The notes: generated by a model not told the origin, from the letters alone. Counted from the first letter of the stretch, positions 45,352 to 53,984 are shown. The stretch: 64,000 nucleotides of DNA from Paraburkholderia azotifigens (GCF_007995085.1 NZ_VOQS01000005.1:1178001-1242000); one strand, 5' to 3'. Numbers and translations: made by a program.

Positions 45352-46233
45352 ATGGCAGCTATCGACAAACCCAAGACCACGGCAGCGGCACCGCGCAAGC
45401 GCGCCGCGCCGCTCCTGTCCGATGCGGACGCCGCCGATAAAGGCGAGTCGCTGTCGTCCGTCGCGCGCGTGTTCGCGATTCTCGGCGCGATCGGGGATAG
45501 CGGACAGATCGGTATCAGCGAACTGTCGCAGCGGCTCTCGCTATCGAAGACGACCGTGCACCGCATGCTGCAGACGCTCAAGGCGCTTGGCTACGTGACG
45601 CAGGAAGTGGAAACCGAGCGTTACCGGCTCACCATCCGTCTCTTCGAACTCGGCGCGAAAGCGCTGGAAAGCGTAGACCTCGTGCGCGAGGCCGACATCG
45701 AAATGCGCCGGATCGGCCACGCGACGCGCGAAGCCGTGCATCTCGGCACATTCGACGAAGACGCGATCATCTACATTCACAAGATCGATGCCGATTACGG
45801 GCTGCGGATGCAGTCGCGCATCGGGCGGCGCAATCCGCTGCATAGCACGGCGATCGGCAAGGTGCTGCTGGCGTGGATGGAGCCCGCCGAAGCGCGCGAG
45901 GTGCTCTCGCATATCGAATTGCGCAAATCGACGGCGAAGACATTGTCATCCGCCGAAGCCGTGATGAGCATCCTGCCGCAAGTGCGCGCGCAGGGTTACG
46001 GCGAAGACATCGAGGAACAGGAAGAAGGCTTGCGGTGTCTTGCCGTGCCTGTGTTCGACCGCTTTGGCCGCGTGATCGCAGGTCTATCCGTATCCTTCCC
46101 GACGATGCGTTGCGGCGCGGATACCAAGCTGCACTATGTCGCGTTGCTCAAGGCAGCGGGCGCTGCCGTGTCGGCCAGGCTCGGCTATCGCGAGCCGGCA
46201 CAGGAAGCTGCGGAAGTCACGCATCCGGGCTGA
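45352..46233 (+). CDS. kdgR: IclR-family regulator, KdgR-like
   Basis: A 293-residue IclR protein. A basic N-terminal tail precedes the winged helix (SSVARVFAILGAIGDSGQIGISELSQRLSLSKTTVHRMLQTL, about 35-85). The effector domain follows, with HLGTFDEDAIIYIHKID, GRRNPLHSTAIGK and the C-terminal PVFDRFGRVIAGLSVSFP. In enterics KdgR represses uronate genes and is released by KDG. Its place at the end of the kdu operon and the two related palindromes in the kdgT-kduI region support the same role here. Confidence 0.88.
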   Translation: MAAIDKPKTTAAAPRKRAAPLLSDADAADKGESLSSVARVFAILGAIGDSGQIGISELSQRLSLSKTTVHRMLQTLKALGYVTQEVETERYRLTIRLFELGAKALESVDLVREADIEMRRIGHATREAVHLGTFDEDAIIYIHKIDADYGLRMQSRIGRRNPLHSTAIGKVLLAWMEPAEAREVLSHIELRKSTAKTLSSAEAVMSILPQVRAQGYGEDIEEQEEGLRCLAVPVFDRFGRVIAGLSVSFPTMRCGADTKLHYVALLKAAGAAVSARLGYREPAQEAAEVTHPG

Positions 46234-46645
46234 CGCCCGGTTCGCTAACGGCGCGTGAAACACGGCGTGCCGACCGTCATTTTTCTGCCTCGTTCCTTAC
46301 CGGACTGAAGCGCGGACTGAAGCGCGGACTGAAGCGCGTTCGCTTGTCGAAACCGGGCGAGCGCCCGCTTCAGGTCGACACCTCGTTTTTCCTCATACGC
46401 TATCTCGCGCGCTGTGTGCGTTACATCGCATCCTGCGCGGTCGAATGCTGGCAAGTTAATCCACGTCATGTTGATCGTGCGGACGAGGCGGTATGCGTCC
46501 GGTACTTGGGGTCGTCCCTGGTAAATGCACGCGTGCAGCATGGGCGTATGGACATTCCGGCGGGTGGCTGATTTCTCTCCGATCGGCACCGGGCCTCCAT
46601 ACAGGGTTGTGTTTGCCGTGTATGACCACCAGCGAGGTAACAATC
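46234..46645. other. intergenic region with a short tandem repeat
   Basis: About 410 bp. Three perfect tandem copies of GGACTGAAGCGC lie at 46302-46337, 70 bp after kdgR. Otherwise there is no gene or clear promoter. Confidence 0.6.
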
Positions 46646-47341
46646 ATGAGAATCAGCACATTGCTCGGGTCTGCGGCGTTGACCGTGACTTTGAGTCCAG
46701 CCTTCTCGCCTGCTATTGCGTGGGCTGACGGGCCGCGGTCAGCCTATGACAGCGCCGGCGTGAGCGAGGCTTCGCTCGATCCGGGCGAAGAGCAGATGAC
46801 GGCCGACGAGGAAAACAAGGCGCGTCTGAAGGATCTGAGCGACGCTTATCACAGCGGTTATAACGCTCGCGCGAAGGAAGATGCCGAAACGTACGCGTCG
46901 TTGCGGGATCAGTTGAAGCGGACGAAGACTGCGCCGCCGCCTTTGCCTTCTGGCATGCCTGGCGACGATGGCGCTCAGGTGCGGCGTGTTGCGCAGCCGC
47001 GGGTCGCGCAGCAGTCTTTGCCTTCGCAGGCTCAGGCTGGTTATGACGATGAGGATGCGGCGCCTGTGCAGTATGCGCCCGCTCCTGCGCCGCGGCCCCG
47101 GTATCGGGCTGCTCCTGTGTACTCGCAGGCGCCTGTTTATGACGGGCCGTCGCCGGAAGAAATGGAAACCGTCGTGTTCTCGCCTTATCAGGCGCCGCCG
47201 CCCGTGCAGTATGTGCCTATGCCCGTGTATCAGCAGGTTTATGTCAGTCCGCCGCCTGTTGTGCCTGTGCAATACGCTGGCGCGTATCCGGTTTATCGGC
47301 CTTATGGATATGGGTGGAGGGGGTATGGTGGCTGGAGGTAG
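46646..47341 (+). CDS. exported Pro/Tyr-rich hypothetical protein
   Basis: A 231-residue protein with a signal peptide (MRISTLLGSAALTVTLSPAFSPAIAWA, mature DGPRSAYD). A helical charged segment follows (about 50-90, EENKARLKDLSDAYHSGYNARAKEDAETYASLRDQL). Then comes a long Pro/Tyr/Val/Gln-rich tail with repeated PVYxQ and PPPVQY motifs and a Gly/Tyr/Arg/Trp C-terminus (YGYGWRGYGGWR). It may be a surface or periplasmic scaffold; the function is unknown. GAGGTAAC lies before the ATG at 46646. A repeat element begins 30 bp after its stop. Confidence 0.7.
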   Translation: MRISTLLGSAALTVTLSPAFSPAIAWADGPRSAYDSAGVSEASLDPGEEQMTADEENKARLKDLSDAYHSGYNARAKEDAETYASLRDQLKRTKTAPPPLPSGMPGDDGAQVRRVAQPRVAQQSLPSQAQAGYDDEDAAPVQYAPAPAPRPRYRAAPVYSQAPVYDGPSPEEMETVVFSPYQAPPPVQYVPMPVYQQVYVSPPPVVPVQYAGAYPVYRPYGYGWRGYGGWR

Positions 47342-47370
47342 ACGCGCCACGCCAGTTTTTTTGCTTGCAG

Positions 47371-47450
47371 CTGGCGTTCTTCGCTGGCGTCTGGCGTTCT
47401 TCGCTGGCGGCCGGCGTTCTTCGCTGGCATCTGGCGTTCTTCGCTGGCAT
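47371..47450. repeat. four tandem copies of a 20-bp unit
   Basis: Four head-to-tail 20-bp units of the form YYGGCGTTCTTCGCTGGCRN differ only at the ends. They lie directly between the exported-protein gene and the inverted copy of the hairpin repeat. They have no CRISPR-like spacers. Confidence 0.9.
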
Positions 47451-47740
47451 CCGCGAATTCGTATCGGTTTATTAGCGTCGCCCCTGTGCGGGGCGGCACC
47501 TACTTTTCTTTGCAGCGGCAAAGAAAAGTAGGCAAAAGAAAGCCGCTCACACCGCTAATCCTTGTGTTTGCCTGCGGGCCCCCTACGGGTCCCGCACTCC
47601 ACACGGCAACGCACCATTTTGCGCGCGTTGCCAGCGCCTTTAACAGGCGCATCACCCGCTCCACTCATCCGTAGCACAGCCAGCGGCAGCGTACCGTCCG
47701 CGCCGCCCAGGTGGCAAACTGTGTGTAGGTTGTCGCGCCT
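47451..47740 (-). repeat. hairpin-bearing dispersed repeat, inverted copy
   Basis: The reverse complement of this block resembles the two direct copies to the right. It has the same order: CCTACACACAGTTTGCCACC, GGAGTGCGGGACC, GGGGGCCCGCAGGC, GGTGTGAG, the hairpin, then GCCGCCCCGCACAGGGGC. Its hairpin (47499-47532) has perfect 15-bp arms and a 4-nt loop. The inner ends of this copy and the next form an inverted repeat of about 24 bp (CCCAGGTGGCAAACTG...). No protein is encoded. Confidence 0.8.
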
Positions 47741-48010
47741 TACGCGTTGGCGCTTCTACGACACCGATCCCGATTTTCAGTCCGGAGTGGTGCACGTACG
47801 TCGCGACTGCCTACACACAGTTTGCCACCTGGGCTGCGCTGGACTTCCTGGTAAGACAACCCATGACGCGGGAATATGAAGTGGGTGAGGCGTGAGTTAG
47901 CACGCTGGCAACGGGCGCAAGACAGTGCGATGTCGTGTGGAGTGCGGGACCGGTTGGGGGCCCGCAGGCAACGACTAGCATTCGCGGTGTGAGCCCGCTT
48001 TCTTTGCTTA

Positions 48011-49185
48011 GGAAGGTCTGAACAACCCGTTTTCTGCCTGGGATCTTTAACTGGCACGCGCGGAGTGGAATTCGCGTCCTCATTCACGCTGTGTTGAACC
48101 GATGCTGGTCGCATCTTGCGCATGGACGCTGCGCCTTTGGGGGCGTCTTCGCCCTTCATTTCGCTTTACCGAGCACCCCGCGAGCCAGCCAGAGATTGAT
48201 CAGCGCGAACTGCGTTTCGATCTGCGCCGTGTTTTTCGCCAGTCCCCGATACCGCGCCTTCAGATAGCCGAACTGACATTTGAGCACCCGAAACGGGTGC
48301 TCAACCTTCGCCCGCACGCCCGCCTTGAGCCGCTCGACTTTCTCGTAGATTCTGTCGAGCCGCTTGCTTTTGTCCAGCTTTCTTCGCTTGCTCGGCCTCA
48401 TCGCCACGTGCCACTGGACCGCCCCCGTTTCGCCCCGCTTCTCGATGCCCACGTAGCCCGCATCGGCAAACGCAACCTGCTCGTCGCCGTGCAACAGTTC
48501 ATGCGCCACCGTGATGTCGTGAACATTTGCCGGCGTGCACTTCACGGTATGCACCAGCCCCGACTCCACATCGACTCCGATGTGCGCCTTCATACCGAAG
48601 TACCAGCTGCCGCCCTTTTGCGTCTGGCTCATCTCGGGGTCTCGCGTGCCGGCCTTCTTCGTCGAACTGGGTGCCGAAATCAGCGTTGCGTCGACCGCCG
48701 AGCCCACCTTGAGCATCAGGCCCTTCGCCTGCAGGATCTCGTTGACCGTCGCCAGCATTCTGGCCGACAGCTCATGGGCCTCAAGCAGGTGCCGGAATCG
48801 CAGGATCGTGCTCTCGTCAGGCAGCCGCGTCATACCCGTGCCCAGCAGCGCAAACTCCCGATACAGCGGGATGTCGTGCAGCGCCTCCTCCATCGCCGGG
48901 TCCGAGAGGCTGAACCATTGCTGCATGAAGTGAATGCGCAACATCGTTGCGACTGGGAACGGTGGGCGGCCGGTCTTGCCTTTCGGATAGTGCGGTTCGA
49001 TGAGCGCAATCAGCTTCTGCCACGGCACCACGCGCGTCATCTCATCGAGAAACTCGCGCTTGCGAGTGCGCTTCGTTGACAGATCCAGACCAAGACCAAG
49101 TTGTGTCATCACGCCACTCCATGAATTCTCCTGATCCCAGGATAGTCCAAGCTCACGTCAATGCCAGGACTTTTGCAGAAATTCC
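48011..49185 (-). mobile_element. complete IS5-family insertion sequence, 1175 bp
   Basis: The ends begin GGAAGGTCTGAACAA (left) and GGAATTTCTGCAAAA (right, read inward), 11 of 15 identical, as expected for imperfect terminal inverted repeats. The target CTTA is duplicated at 48007-48010 and 49186-49189. The uninterrupted sequence is seen in copy 2, where CTTA (49650-49653) occurs once. The element contains one transposase gene in one piece and looks intact. Confidence 0.88.
48156..49109 (-). CDS. IS5-family transposase (DDE)
   Basis: A 317-residue transposase. The N-terminal DUF772-type region (PHYPKGKTGRPPFPVATMLRIHFMQQWFSLSDPAMEEALHD) precedes the DDE catalytic core: first Asp in SAVDATLISAPSS, second Asp in FADAGYVGIEKRG, and Glu in VEHPFRVLKCQFGYLKARYRGL. 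All three acidic residues and the downstream YR are present, so it is probably active. GGAGTGGCG precedes the ATG at 49109. It fills most of the element and has no frameshift. Confidence 0.93.
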   Translation of the reverse strand: MTQLGLGLDLSTKRTRKREFLDEMTRVVPWQKLIALIEPHYPKGKTGRPPFPVATMLRIHFMQQWFSLSDPAMEEALHDIPLYREFALLGTGMTRLPDESTILRFRHLLEAHELSARMLATVNEILQAKGLMLKVGSAVDATLISAPSSTKKAGTRDPEMSQTQKGGSWYFGMKAHIGVDVESGLVHTVKCTPANVHDITVAHELLHGDEQVAFADAGYVGIEKRGETGAVQWHVAMRPSKRRKLDKSKRLDRIYEKVERLKAGVRAKVEHPFRVLKCQFGYLKARYRGLAKNTAQIETQFALINLWLARGVLGKAK

Positions 49186-49375
49186 CTTACTTTCTTTGCG
49201 GCGGCAAAGAAAGTAAGTGCCGCCCCGCACAGGGGCAACGCTTGCAGCACCGATACGAAATCGCGGATGCCAGCCGACACCAACACCCAAACCCCAAACC
49301 CCGACCGGCAAAACCCGCACCTCGAAGGCCCATTCACTATGCGAGTTTGGCTTCAACGCCAACATAATCCGCATT

Positions 49376-49857
49376 GCGCGCCCTACGCGTTCGCGCTCCT
49401 ACGACACCGATCCTGCTTTTCGGTCCGAAGTGGTGCACTTCCATGGCGACGGCCTACACACAGTTTGCCACCTTGGCGGCCGTGGACTTTCTGGTAAAGA
49501 GAAACCTGACGCGGGCGTGTGAAGCGGGGGAGGCGTGAGTTAGCACGCTGGCAACGGGCGTAGGACAGTGGACTGCCGCTTGGAGTGCGGGACCGGCTGG
49601 GGGCCCGCAGGCAACAACAAGCACTGGCGGTGTGAGCCCGCTTTCTTTGCTTACTTTCTTTGCGGCGGCAAAGAAAGTAAGTGCCGCCCCGCACAGGGGC
49701 AACGCAAGAAGCACCGATACGAAATCGCGGATGCCAGCCAACGCCAACGCCAGCGCCAACACCCAAACCCCAAACCCCGACCGGCAAACCCCGCACCTCG
49801 AAGGCCCACTCACCATCCAAATTTGGCTTCAACGCCAACATAATCCGCATTACGCGC
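49376..49857 (+). repeat. hairpin-bearing repeat, direct copy 2
   Basis: An uninterrupted copy that follows copy 1 head to tail. It has the same blocks and a perfect hairpin (49650-49681, 14-bp arms, GGCG loop). Its distal low-complexity CCAACGCCAACGCC segment is longer than in copy 1. Its right end overlaps the true 3' end of the alginate-export-type porin gene (stop at 49810), so the hairpin lies downstream of that gene's stop and may serve as its terminator. Confidence 0.8.
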
Positions 49858-51279
49858 ACCGAGCGAGCGAATCGAATCACCGACCTGAAAGTGCACAGCC
49901 TCCAAAGCCAGTGCAACGTTCGAACTCACAAGCCAGTCGGCGCGCACCTGCGCATACATCCCCGTCCACCTCGTCCCCTTCCCCGCCGTGCCGGGGACCA
50001 CAGCCGAACCCTGACCATAGATCGCATCGGCGGTGGTAGCCCGCCACTGAAACCCAACCGCAGTCAGCAGAGAAACCTTCGGCGTCACCTTGAACGTAAT
50101 CGACGGCTTCACATGAATCAGGTTGCTATACCCGGTGTAGCCAGCCAGCGTGAAGTAGTACCCATTCGGAAACAAAGGATTGAAAGTGCCGACACGTCCG
50201 TCACCGGGGTGCCTGTCACCCGACGCGCCATCCACCTGCAGCCCGATTCGCGGCGTCCCCGGCATCGAAGCAAGCGTATAACCACCCAGTACGCCGAACG
50301 CCCACGCGCCGATCGTGTCCTTGCCGACATGCCCCGTCTGCAGCATCGTTTCCGCGTCCCAGTCGAACGGCGCAACCTTGCCCGCATAGCGCACATCGAA
50401 CACATCGCGATGCTCGGTACCCGACGCATCGAGAAAGCGCGCATTGTCGCGGTTATAGCGCGACCAGTACGCAGACAGATCGCCCGGCCCCGTGTTGGTC
50501 CGCTCGACACGCACGCCGCTGAACGTCAGATGCCGGTTCGATACATCGTCGAACGCCGTGACGTCGCGGTACTGCACCGGCTGCGTCATGTAGCCGATGA
50601 AGCGCCACTTGCCGATTTCATAGTCGGCCCACACTGCATCGAACGCCTGACGCACGTTCGGACCATCGCGCACGGACACGAAGCGCTGCAAGTCGAACGC
50701 CATCTCTTGACGTCCGACACGCGCCTTGAACGTGCCGCCGCCCACGCCGTACACGAAGGCCACGAACGCCTGCTCGACATCGAGCGGATTCTTGTCGACG
50801 GGCGACACGGCATCCTTGCCGAACGGCCGCGCATCCTCCAGCTGGAAAAACGCCTGCACGTGCCCGCCGATGCGCGCATCGGCATGCACCTCCGCGCGCT
50901 GGATCACGTAGCTGTCGGGCCGCGCGCTGCCGAGGCCGAACAGTGGCGTGTTGTTCAACTCGAAGCGCTCGCGCAGATTCGCGCCGAGCGACAGATACGT
51001 CGACGGATCGCTGCCGGGCTGAATGTACTTGAGCGCATCGAACGGCTTGCGCGGCACACACGGCAGCGCGAGCACCGACCAGTCCTCCTGCCAGCGGTTG
51101 AACGACAACCCCGAGGGCCGCGTTGCCGTGCAGGCGGGCGCGCTTGTGTCGGCGGCGTTATCGGCAGCCAGCGCATAAGGACTCTCCGTCACGCCCCACA
51201 CAGCAACCGCCGCGCATGCCGCAGCCTTGCCCGCCCGTCTGATCGCGCGCCGCATCGCGCTGTTCGTCGACCGTCGCAC
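49810..51279 (-). CDS. alginate-export (AlgE-like) family outer-membrane porin
   Basis: About 489 residues. A signal peptide (IRRAGKAAACAAVAVWGVTESPYALA) is followed by a beta-barrel of the alginate_exp family: LGANLRERFELNN, VIQRAEVHADARIGGHVQAFFQLEDAR, NPLDVEQAFVAF and VGRQEMAFDLQR. It ends NADYVGVEAKFGW, with the aromatic C-terminus of outer-membrane proteins. In this genus such barrels are used for solute or polymer passage, and export of alginate itself is unlikely here. The start is uncertain: GTG 51279 overlaps the preceding gene's end and ATG 51255 is an alternative. It is the last gene of the long minus-strand run. Confidence 0.82.
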   Translation of the reverse strand: MRRSTNSAMRRAIRRAGKAAACAAVAVWGVTESPYALAADNAADTSAPACTATRPSGLSFNRWQEDWSVLALPCVPRKPFDALKYIQPGSDPSTYLSLGANLRERFELNNTPLFGLGSARPDSYVIQRAEVHADARIGGHVQAFFQLEDARPFGKDAVSPVDKNPLDVEQAFVAFVYGVGGGTFKARVGRQEMAFDLQRFVSVRDGPNVRQAFDAVWADYEIGKWRFIGYMTQPVQYRDVTAFDDVSNRHLTFSGVRVERTNTGPGDLSAYWSRYNRDNARFLDASGTEHRDVFDVRYAGKVAPFDWDAETMLQTGHVGKDTIGAWAFGVLGGYTLASMPGTPRIGLQVDGASGDRHPGDGRVGTFNPLFPNGYYFTLAGYTGYSNLIHVKPSITFKVTPKVSLLTAVGFQWRATTADAIYGQGSAVVPGTAGKGTRWTGMYAQVRADWLVSSNVALALEAVHFQVGDSIRSLGARNADYVGVEAKFGW

Positions 51280-51281
51280 CG

Positions 51282-52217
51282 TCACTTCTTCACTTCGTGA
51301 ATCTCGGCGACGTAGCCGCCGGGAAATTCGACCGTCGCCGTGCGTCCTTCGACCGTGCGGTTCGCGGGCGACAGCACCTTCACGCCGGCGCCTTGCGCCT
51401 TCGTGAGCGTCGCGTCGAGATCGGCGACCTGGTAGCCCGTCGTCTCGCGGCCGAACGGATACGGCAGCTTGCCATCCGTCGCGAACACCAGCATGTTGCC
51501 GAAGCCCGACGCGATGCGCACGCGCCGGATCGTGTCGCCGGGTCGGCCGATTTCCGCACCATCGGCATGACGGTCGTCGGACACGACCTTGCCGTGCGAG
51601 AAACGCACGAAACGCTTGATGAAGTTGTCGGCGGCTTGCGGCGACACATACACGCGATTGTCCGGCACCGTTTCGAGCGGTCCGTATGACGGCGCCTTCG
51701 TATGCCAGTACAACTGCATAGACAGACCGCCCGGCCACTGGATGACGGCATCCTTGCCGATCGGATCGTCGAAGGTATCGACGACCACGTCCGCACCCGC
51801 CGCACGCGCGGCACGCACGGCCTTGTCGATGTCGGTGACGAGATAGCCCGTGCGCTCGCTGCCGAACGGATACGGAACCGGCGTCTGGAACGCGAATACC
51901 GACAACATGCCCACAGGCGTCTGCACGTACTGCGACGCCGTCTTGCTCGGCGTCGGCGTGACCGTGAACACGGCGCGCTGCGAAGCCTTGCCGCCGAAGG
52001 TCGCGACGAAGCTGTCGACGAACGCGTCGATATCCTGGTTCGACACATACACGTGCGTCGTGTCGTACTGCGGCCCGACGGACACGACGGGCGCACTCTT
52101 GCCCGCGTTCTGATGGTCGGCTTCGGCGAATGCGGGCGTCCCCGCGAGCGTCACGCCGAGCGCCGCGATCGACACGACGGCGGCACGCAACAATCGATAC
52201 ATCTTGACGGTACTCAT
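51282..52217 (-). CDS. exported two-domain VOC (glyoxalase-fold) protein
   Basis: A 311-residue protein with a clear signal peptide (MYRLLRAAVVSIAALGVTLAGTPAFA, mature EADHQNAG). Two VOC-type modules follow: TTHVYVSNQDIDAFVDSFVATFGGKA...GYLVTDIDKAVRAARAAGADVV, then NRVYVSPQAADNFIKRFVRFSHGK...GYQVADLDATLTKAQGAGVKVL with VEFPGGYVAEIHE. A periplasmic location is unusual, since most VOC enzymes are cytoplasmic. The reaction is unknown. AAGGAG lies 7 nt before the ATG. It follows the YoaK gene by 35 bp. Confidence 0.82.
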   Translation of the reverse strand: MSTVKMYRLLRAAVVSIAALGVTLAGTPAFAEADHQNAGKSAPVVSVGPQYDTTHVYVSNQDIDAFVDSFVATFGGKASQRAVFTVTPTPSKTASQYVQTPVGMLSVFAFQTPVPYPFGSERTGYLVTDIDKAVRAARAAGADVVVDTFDDPIGKDAVIQWPGGLSMQLYWHTKAPSYGPLETVPDNRVYVSPQAADNFIKRFVRFSHGKVVSDDRHADGAEIGRPGDTIRRVRIASGFGNMLVFATDGKLPYPFGRETTGYQVADLDATLTKAQGAGVKVLSPANRTVEGRTATVEFPGGYVAEIHEVKK

Positions 52218-52252
52218 GAAAACACTCCTTGCTGGTAATGGATTCGGCACGA

Positions 52253-52981
52253 TCAGGTGCGCGGCGCGCCCGTGCTTCCCGACAGCAGCGCGAGCACGCA
52301 GAGCGCGGCAAGCGGCGGCAGCAGCGCCCAGAACGACGCAAACAGATAGCCCGCTGCGCCCGCACCTGCACCGATCGCGAAACCGGCGACGGGCGGCAAC
52401 GTGCGCATGAGGCGCGTGCGCGCGGCCTGCCGAGTCTTCGCGTCGCCGGATGAAAACAGCAGATCGAATGCGTCGATCACGGCCTGCGTGACGTTGCCCG
52501 TCATCACCGTGTTCGCGACGACGGAGCGCGCAGTCAGCCGGCCATGCGCGTTCTGCACGCCCATCGCCGCCGCGCCGAGCAGGCCGCAGGCAATCGTCAT
52601 CGGCGCGTCCGCGTCGGAGATCGGCACGGCGAGCACGCCCGCCACCATGAAGCCCGCGAGCAGCACGGCCTGCATCACATAGAGCGCGCAGGCGCGTGTG
52701 CCGTGTCCTCGTGCGAGCAGGTGGTTGTCGAGCACCCGCGCCAGCACGATCCCCGCGACGAACGCGGGAAACGCGAGCCACTTGATCAGCAAGCCCTTGC
52801 CCGCGCCCGCCAGGCCCGAGCCGATCAGAATGAAATTGCCCGTCACGTGCGCGGTGAACAGGCCGAACAGCGCGACGAAGCCGAGCGTGTCGACATAGCC
52901 CGCGATCGTCGCGAGCCACGCGTCTTCGCCCGTCACGTGATCGGGTTGCGCCGCGACGCGCGTCTCCGCGCCCGCGCTCAC
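52253..52981 (-). CDS. YoaK/DUF1275 family membrane protein
   Basis: A 242-residue inner-membrane protein of the DUF1275 family (AGYVDTLGFVALFGLFTAHVTGNFILIG, PMTIACGLLGAAAMGVQNAHGRLTARSVVANTVMTGNVTQAVID). It has six or seven helices and an unknown function. The start is best placed at GTG 52981, whose GTGA overlaps the stop of the XapX gene by 4 bp with AAGG upstream. An ATG 5 codons earlier is possible. The overlap implies coupled expression. Confidence 0.85.
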   Translation of the reverse strand: MSAGAETRVAAQPDHVTGEDAWLATIAGYVDTLGFVALFGLFTAHVTGNFILIGSGLAGAGKGLLIKWLAFPAFVAGIVLARVLDNHLLARGHGTRACALYVMQAVLLAGFMVAGVLAVPISDADAPMTIACGLLGAAAMGVQNAHGRLTARSVVANTVMTGNVTQAVIDAFDLLFSSGDAKTRQAARTRLMRTLPPVAGFAIGAGAGAAGYLFASFWALLPPLAALCVLALLSGSTGAPRT

Positions 52982-53226
52982 TGGTCCTTGCCGCATGACG
53001 AAGCCGCTGTGGTGCTGGTGGTGCTGTTGGTGGACGGTGGCGCGCTTTGCGTCTGCGCGTCAGGCGTGCGGATCTGCGCCTGCACGAAGGGGATCGCATG
53101 CTCGCCGATCACGATGCCGAGCAGGCCCGCGAGGGCGATCAGCGGCGGCGCGGGCGACTGCACGCGCACGACGTAATACAACAGGCCGACGACGAGGCCG
53201 GCGCCCAACGAAATCAGATATGACAT
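52978..53226 (-). CDS. XapX domain protein (DUF1427)
   Basis: An 82-residue small membrane protein. Two helices (YLISLGAGLVVGLLYYVVRV and PPLIALAGLLGIVIGEHAIPFV) flank the SPAPP turn, the XapX signature. The C-terminal Thr/Ser-rich tail is longer than usual and ends in SSCGKDQ. The function is unknown; XapX genes are often next to hydrolases and YtcJ amidohydrolases as here. GAGGAG precedes the ATG. The stop overlaps the YoaK start. Confidence 0.87.
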   Translation of the reverse strand: MSYLISLGAGLVVGLLYYVVRVQSPAPPLIALAGLLGIVIGEHAIPFVQAQIRTPDAQTQSAPPSTNSTTSTTAASSCGKDQ

Positions 53227-53321
53227 GGTTCACTCCTCGCGCGCTGCATCGAATCGTCGAGCGCGCCTTGCTTCGGTTTTCATGGCTTCGCGGTTCGTCC
53301 TTTTGCGTACCGACATGGCAA

Positions 53322-53984
53322 CTAGTCGTTCCACGGCGAGCCGAGTATCAGTCCGCAAAAATTCGTCCGGCAGAAGTCCGGGTCCACGCGCTCCAGCACG
53401 TCCGCGCTCAACGTGCCGAACGTCGACATCGGTCGATGCGCGACGCCGCGACCGATCGCTTCGATCATGCGTTCCTTGAAACGGGCGCCGCGCGGCCAGG
53501 CGGCGACGATCTGCTCGCGCTCCGCCTGCGACCACGCATCGAGGTCGTCGGCGAGCAGATCCGCGCGAACGGCCAACGACAGCACGCGCGCGAGCGCCGA
53601 CATATGCACGGGCACGCGAGGCGTGGTGTGCAGCGCGATCGCGCACCAGACGTCGTCGAGCACGTTCGACGGCACGCCGTAACGCTGCATGGCCGTGCGC
53701 GCGGCATCCGCACCGTCGATCTCGTAGCGCAGATTCGAATGCGCGTAAGCCGCGCTCAGACCCATGTTCATGTACATGGCCGCGACATACAGCATGTCGG
53801 GCTCGCAGGCGATGCGTTCGTGCCGCGCCGCCAGCGCGGCGAACACGAACACCCGCGACGCATGCGCGGTCACGACGTCAGGCAGCGACGCGTGCGCGGC
53901 TTCCGCCGAGGCAATCGCCAGCGGTGTCCGCGGCATCACGATGCCCGCGACTTCGGCGGGACGCGCCGCGTGTCCGTTCAGCAT
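53322..53984 (-). CDS. HD-domain protein
   Basis: A 220-residue cytoplasmic protein of the HD-superfamily type found beside cyanamide- and YtcJ-like amidohydrolases. The region TAHASRVFVFAALAARHERIACEPDMLYVAAMYMNMGLSAAYAH corresponds to the HD core, but the second residue pair is not a canonical His-Asp here (MNMGL). The ALHTTPRVPVHMSALARVLSLAVRADLLADD part matches the family's later helices. Metal binding may be partly lost. The ATG overlaps the DoxX stop by 7 bp. The function is unknown. Confidence 0.72.
   Translation of the reverse strand: MLNGHAARPAEVAGIVMPRTPLAIASAEAAHASLPDVVTAHASRVFVFAALAARHERIACEPDMLYVAAMYMNMGLSAAYAHSNLRYEIDGADAARTAMQRYGVPSNVLDDVWCAIALHTTPRVPVHMSALARVLSLAVRADLLADDLDAWSQAEREQIVAAWPRGARFKERMIEAIGRGVAHRPMSTFGTLSADVLERVDPDFCRTNFCGLILGSPWND

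Larger units (their letters stand above)
47734..49375 (+). repeat. hairpin-bearing repeat, direct copy 1, interrupted by an IS5 element
   Basis: The copy consists of 47734-48010 and 49186-49375, about 465 bp without the insertion. It runs from CTTACGCGTT through the conserved blocks to the hairpin (49186-49217, 14-bp arms). It ends in a fragment matching the last 30 bp or so of the alginate-export-type porin gene (reads NADYVGVEAKLA-stop on the minus strand). Copy 2 follows immediately, so the two are a tandem duplication. Confidence 0.8.

Noticed and set aside
47371..47450. Possible CRISPR-like array
   Set aside because: The 20-bp units are directly contiguous without spacers and no cas genes are present.
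47541..48010. Large palindrome as a possible replication origin or recombination site
   Set aside because: It is explained by two oppositely oriented copies of the same repeat; no iterons, DnaA boxes or replication genes.
49153..49374. Small minus-strand open frame beginning MRIMLALKPN, with a similar one at 49383-49916
   Set aside because: Both arise from the duplicated repeat and read the porin 3' end in the wrong frame; repeats, not genes.
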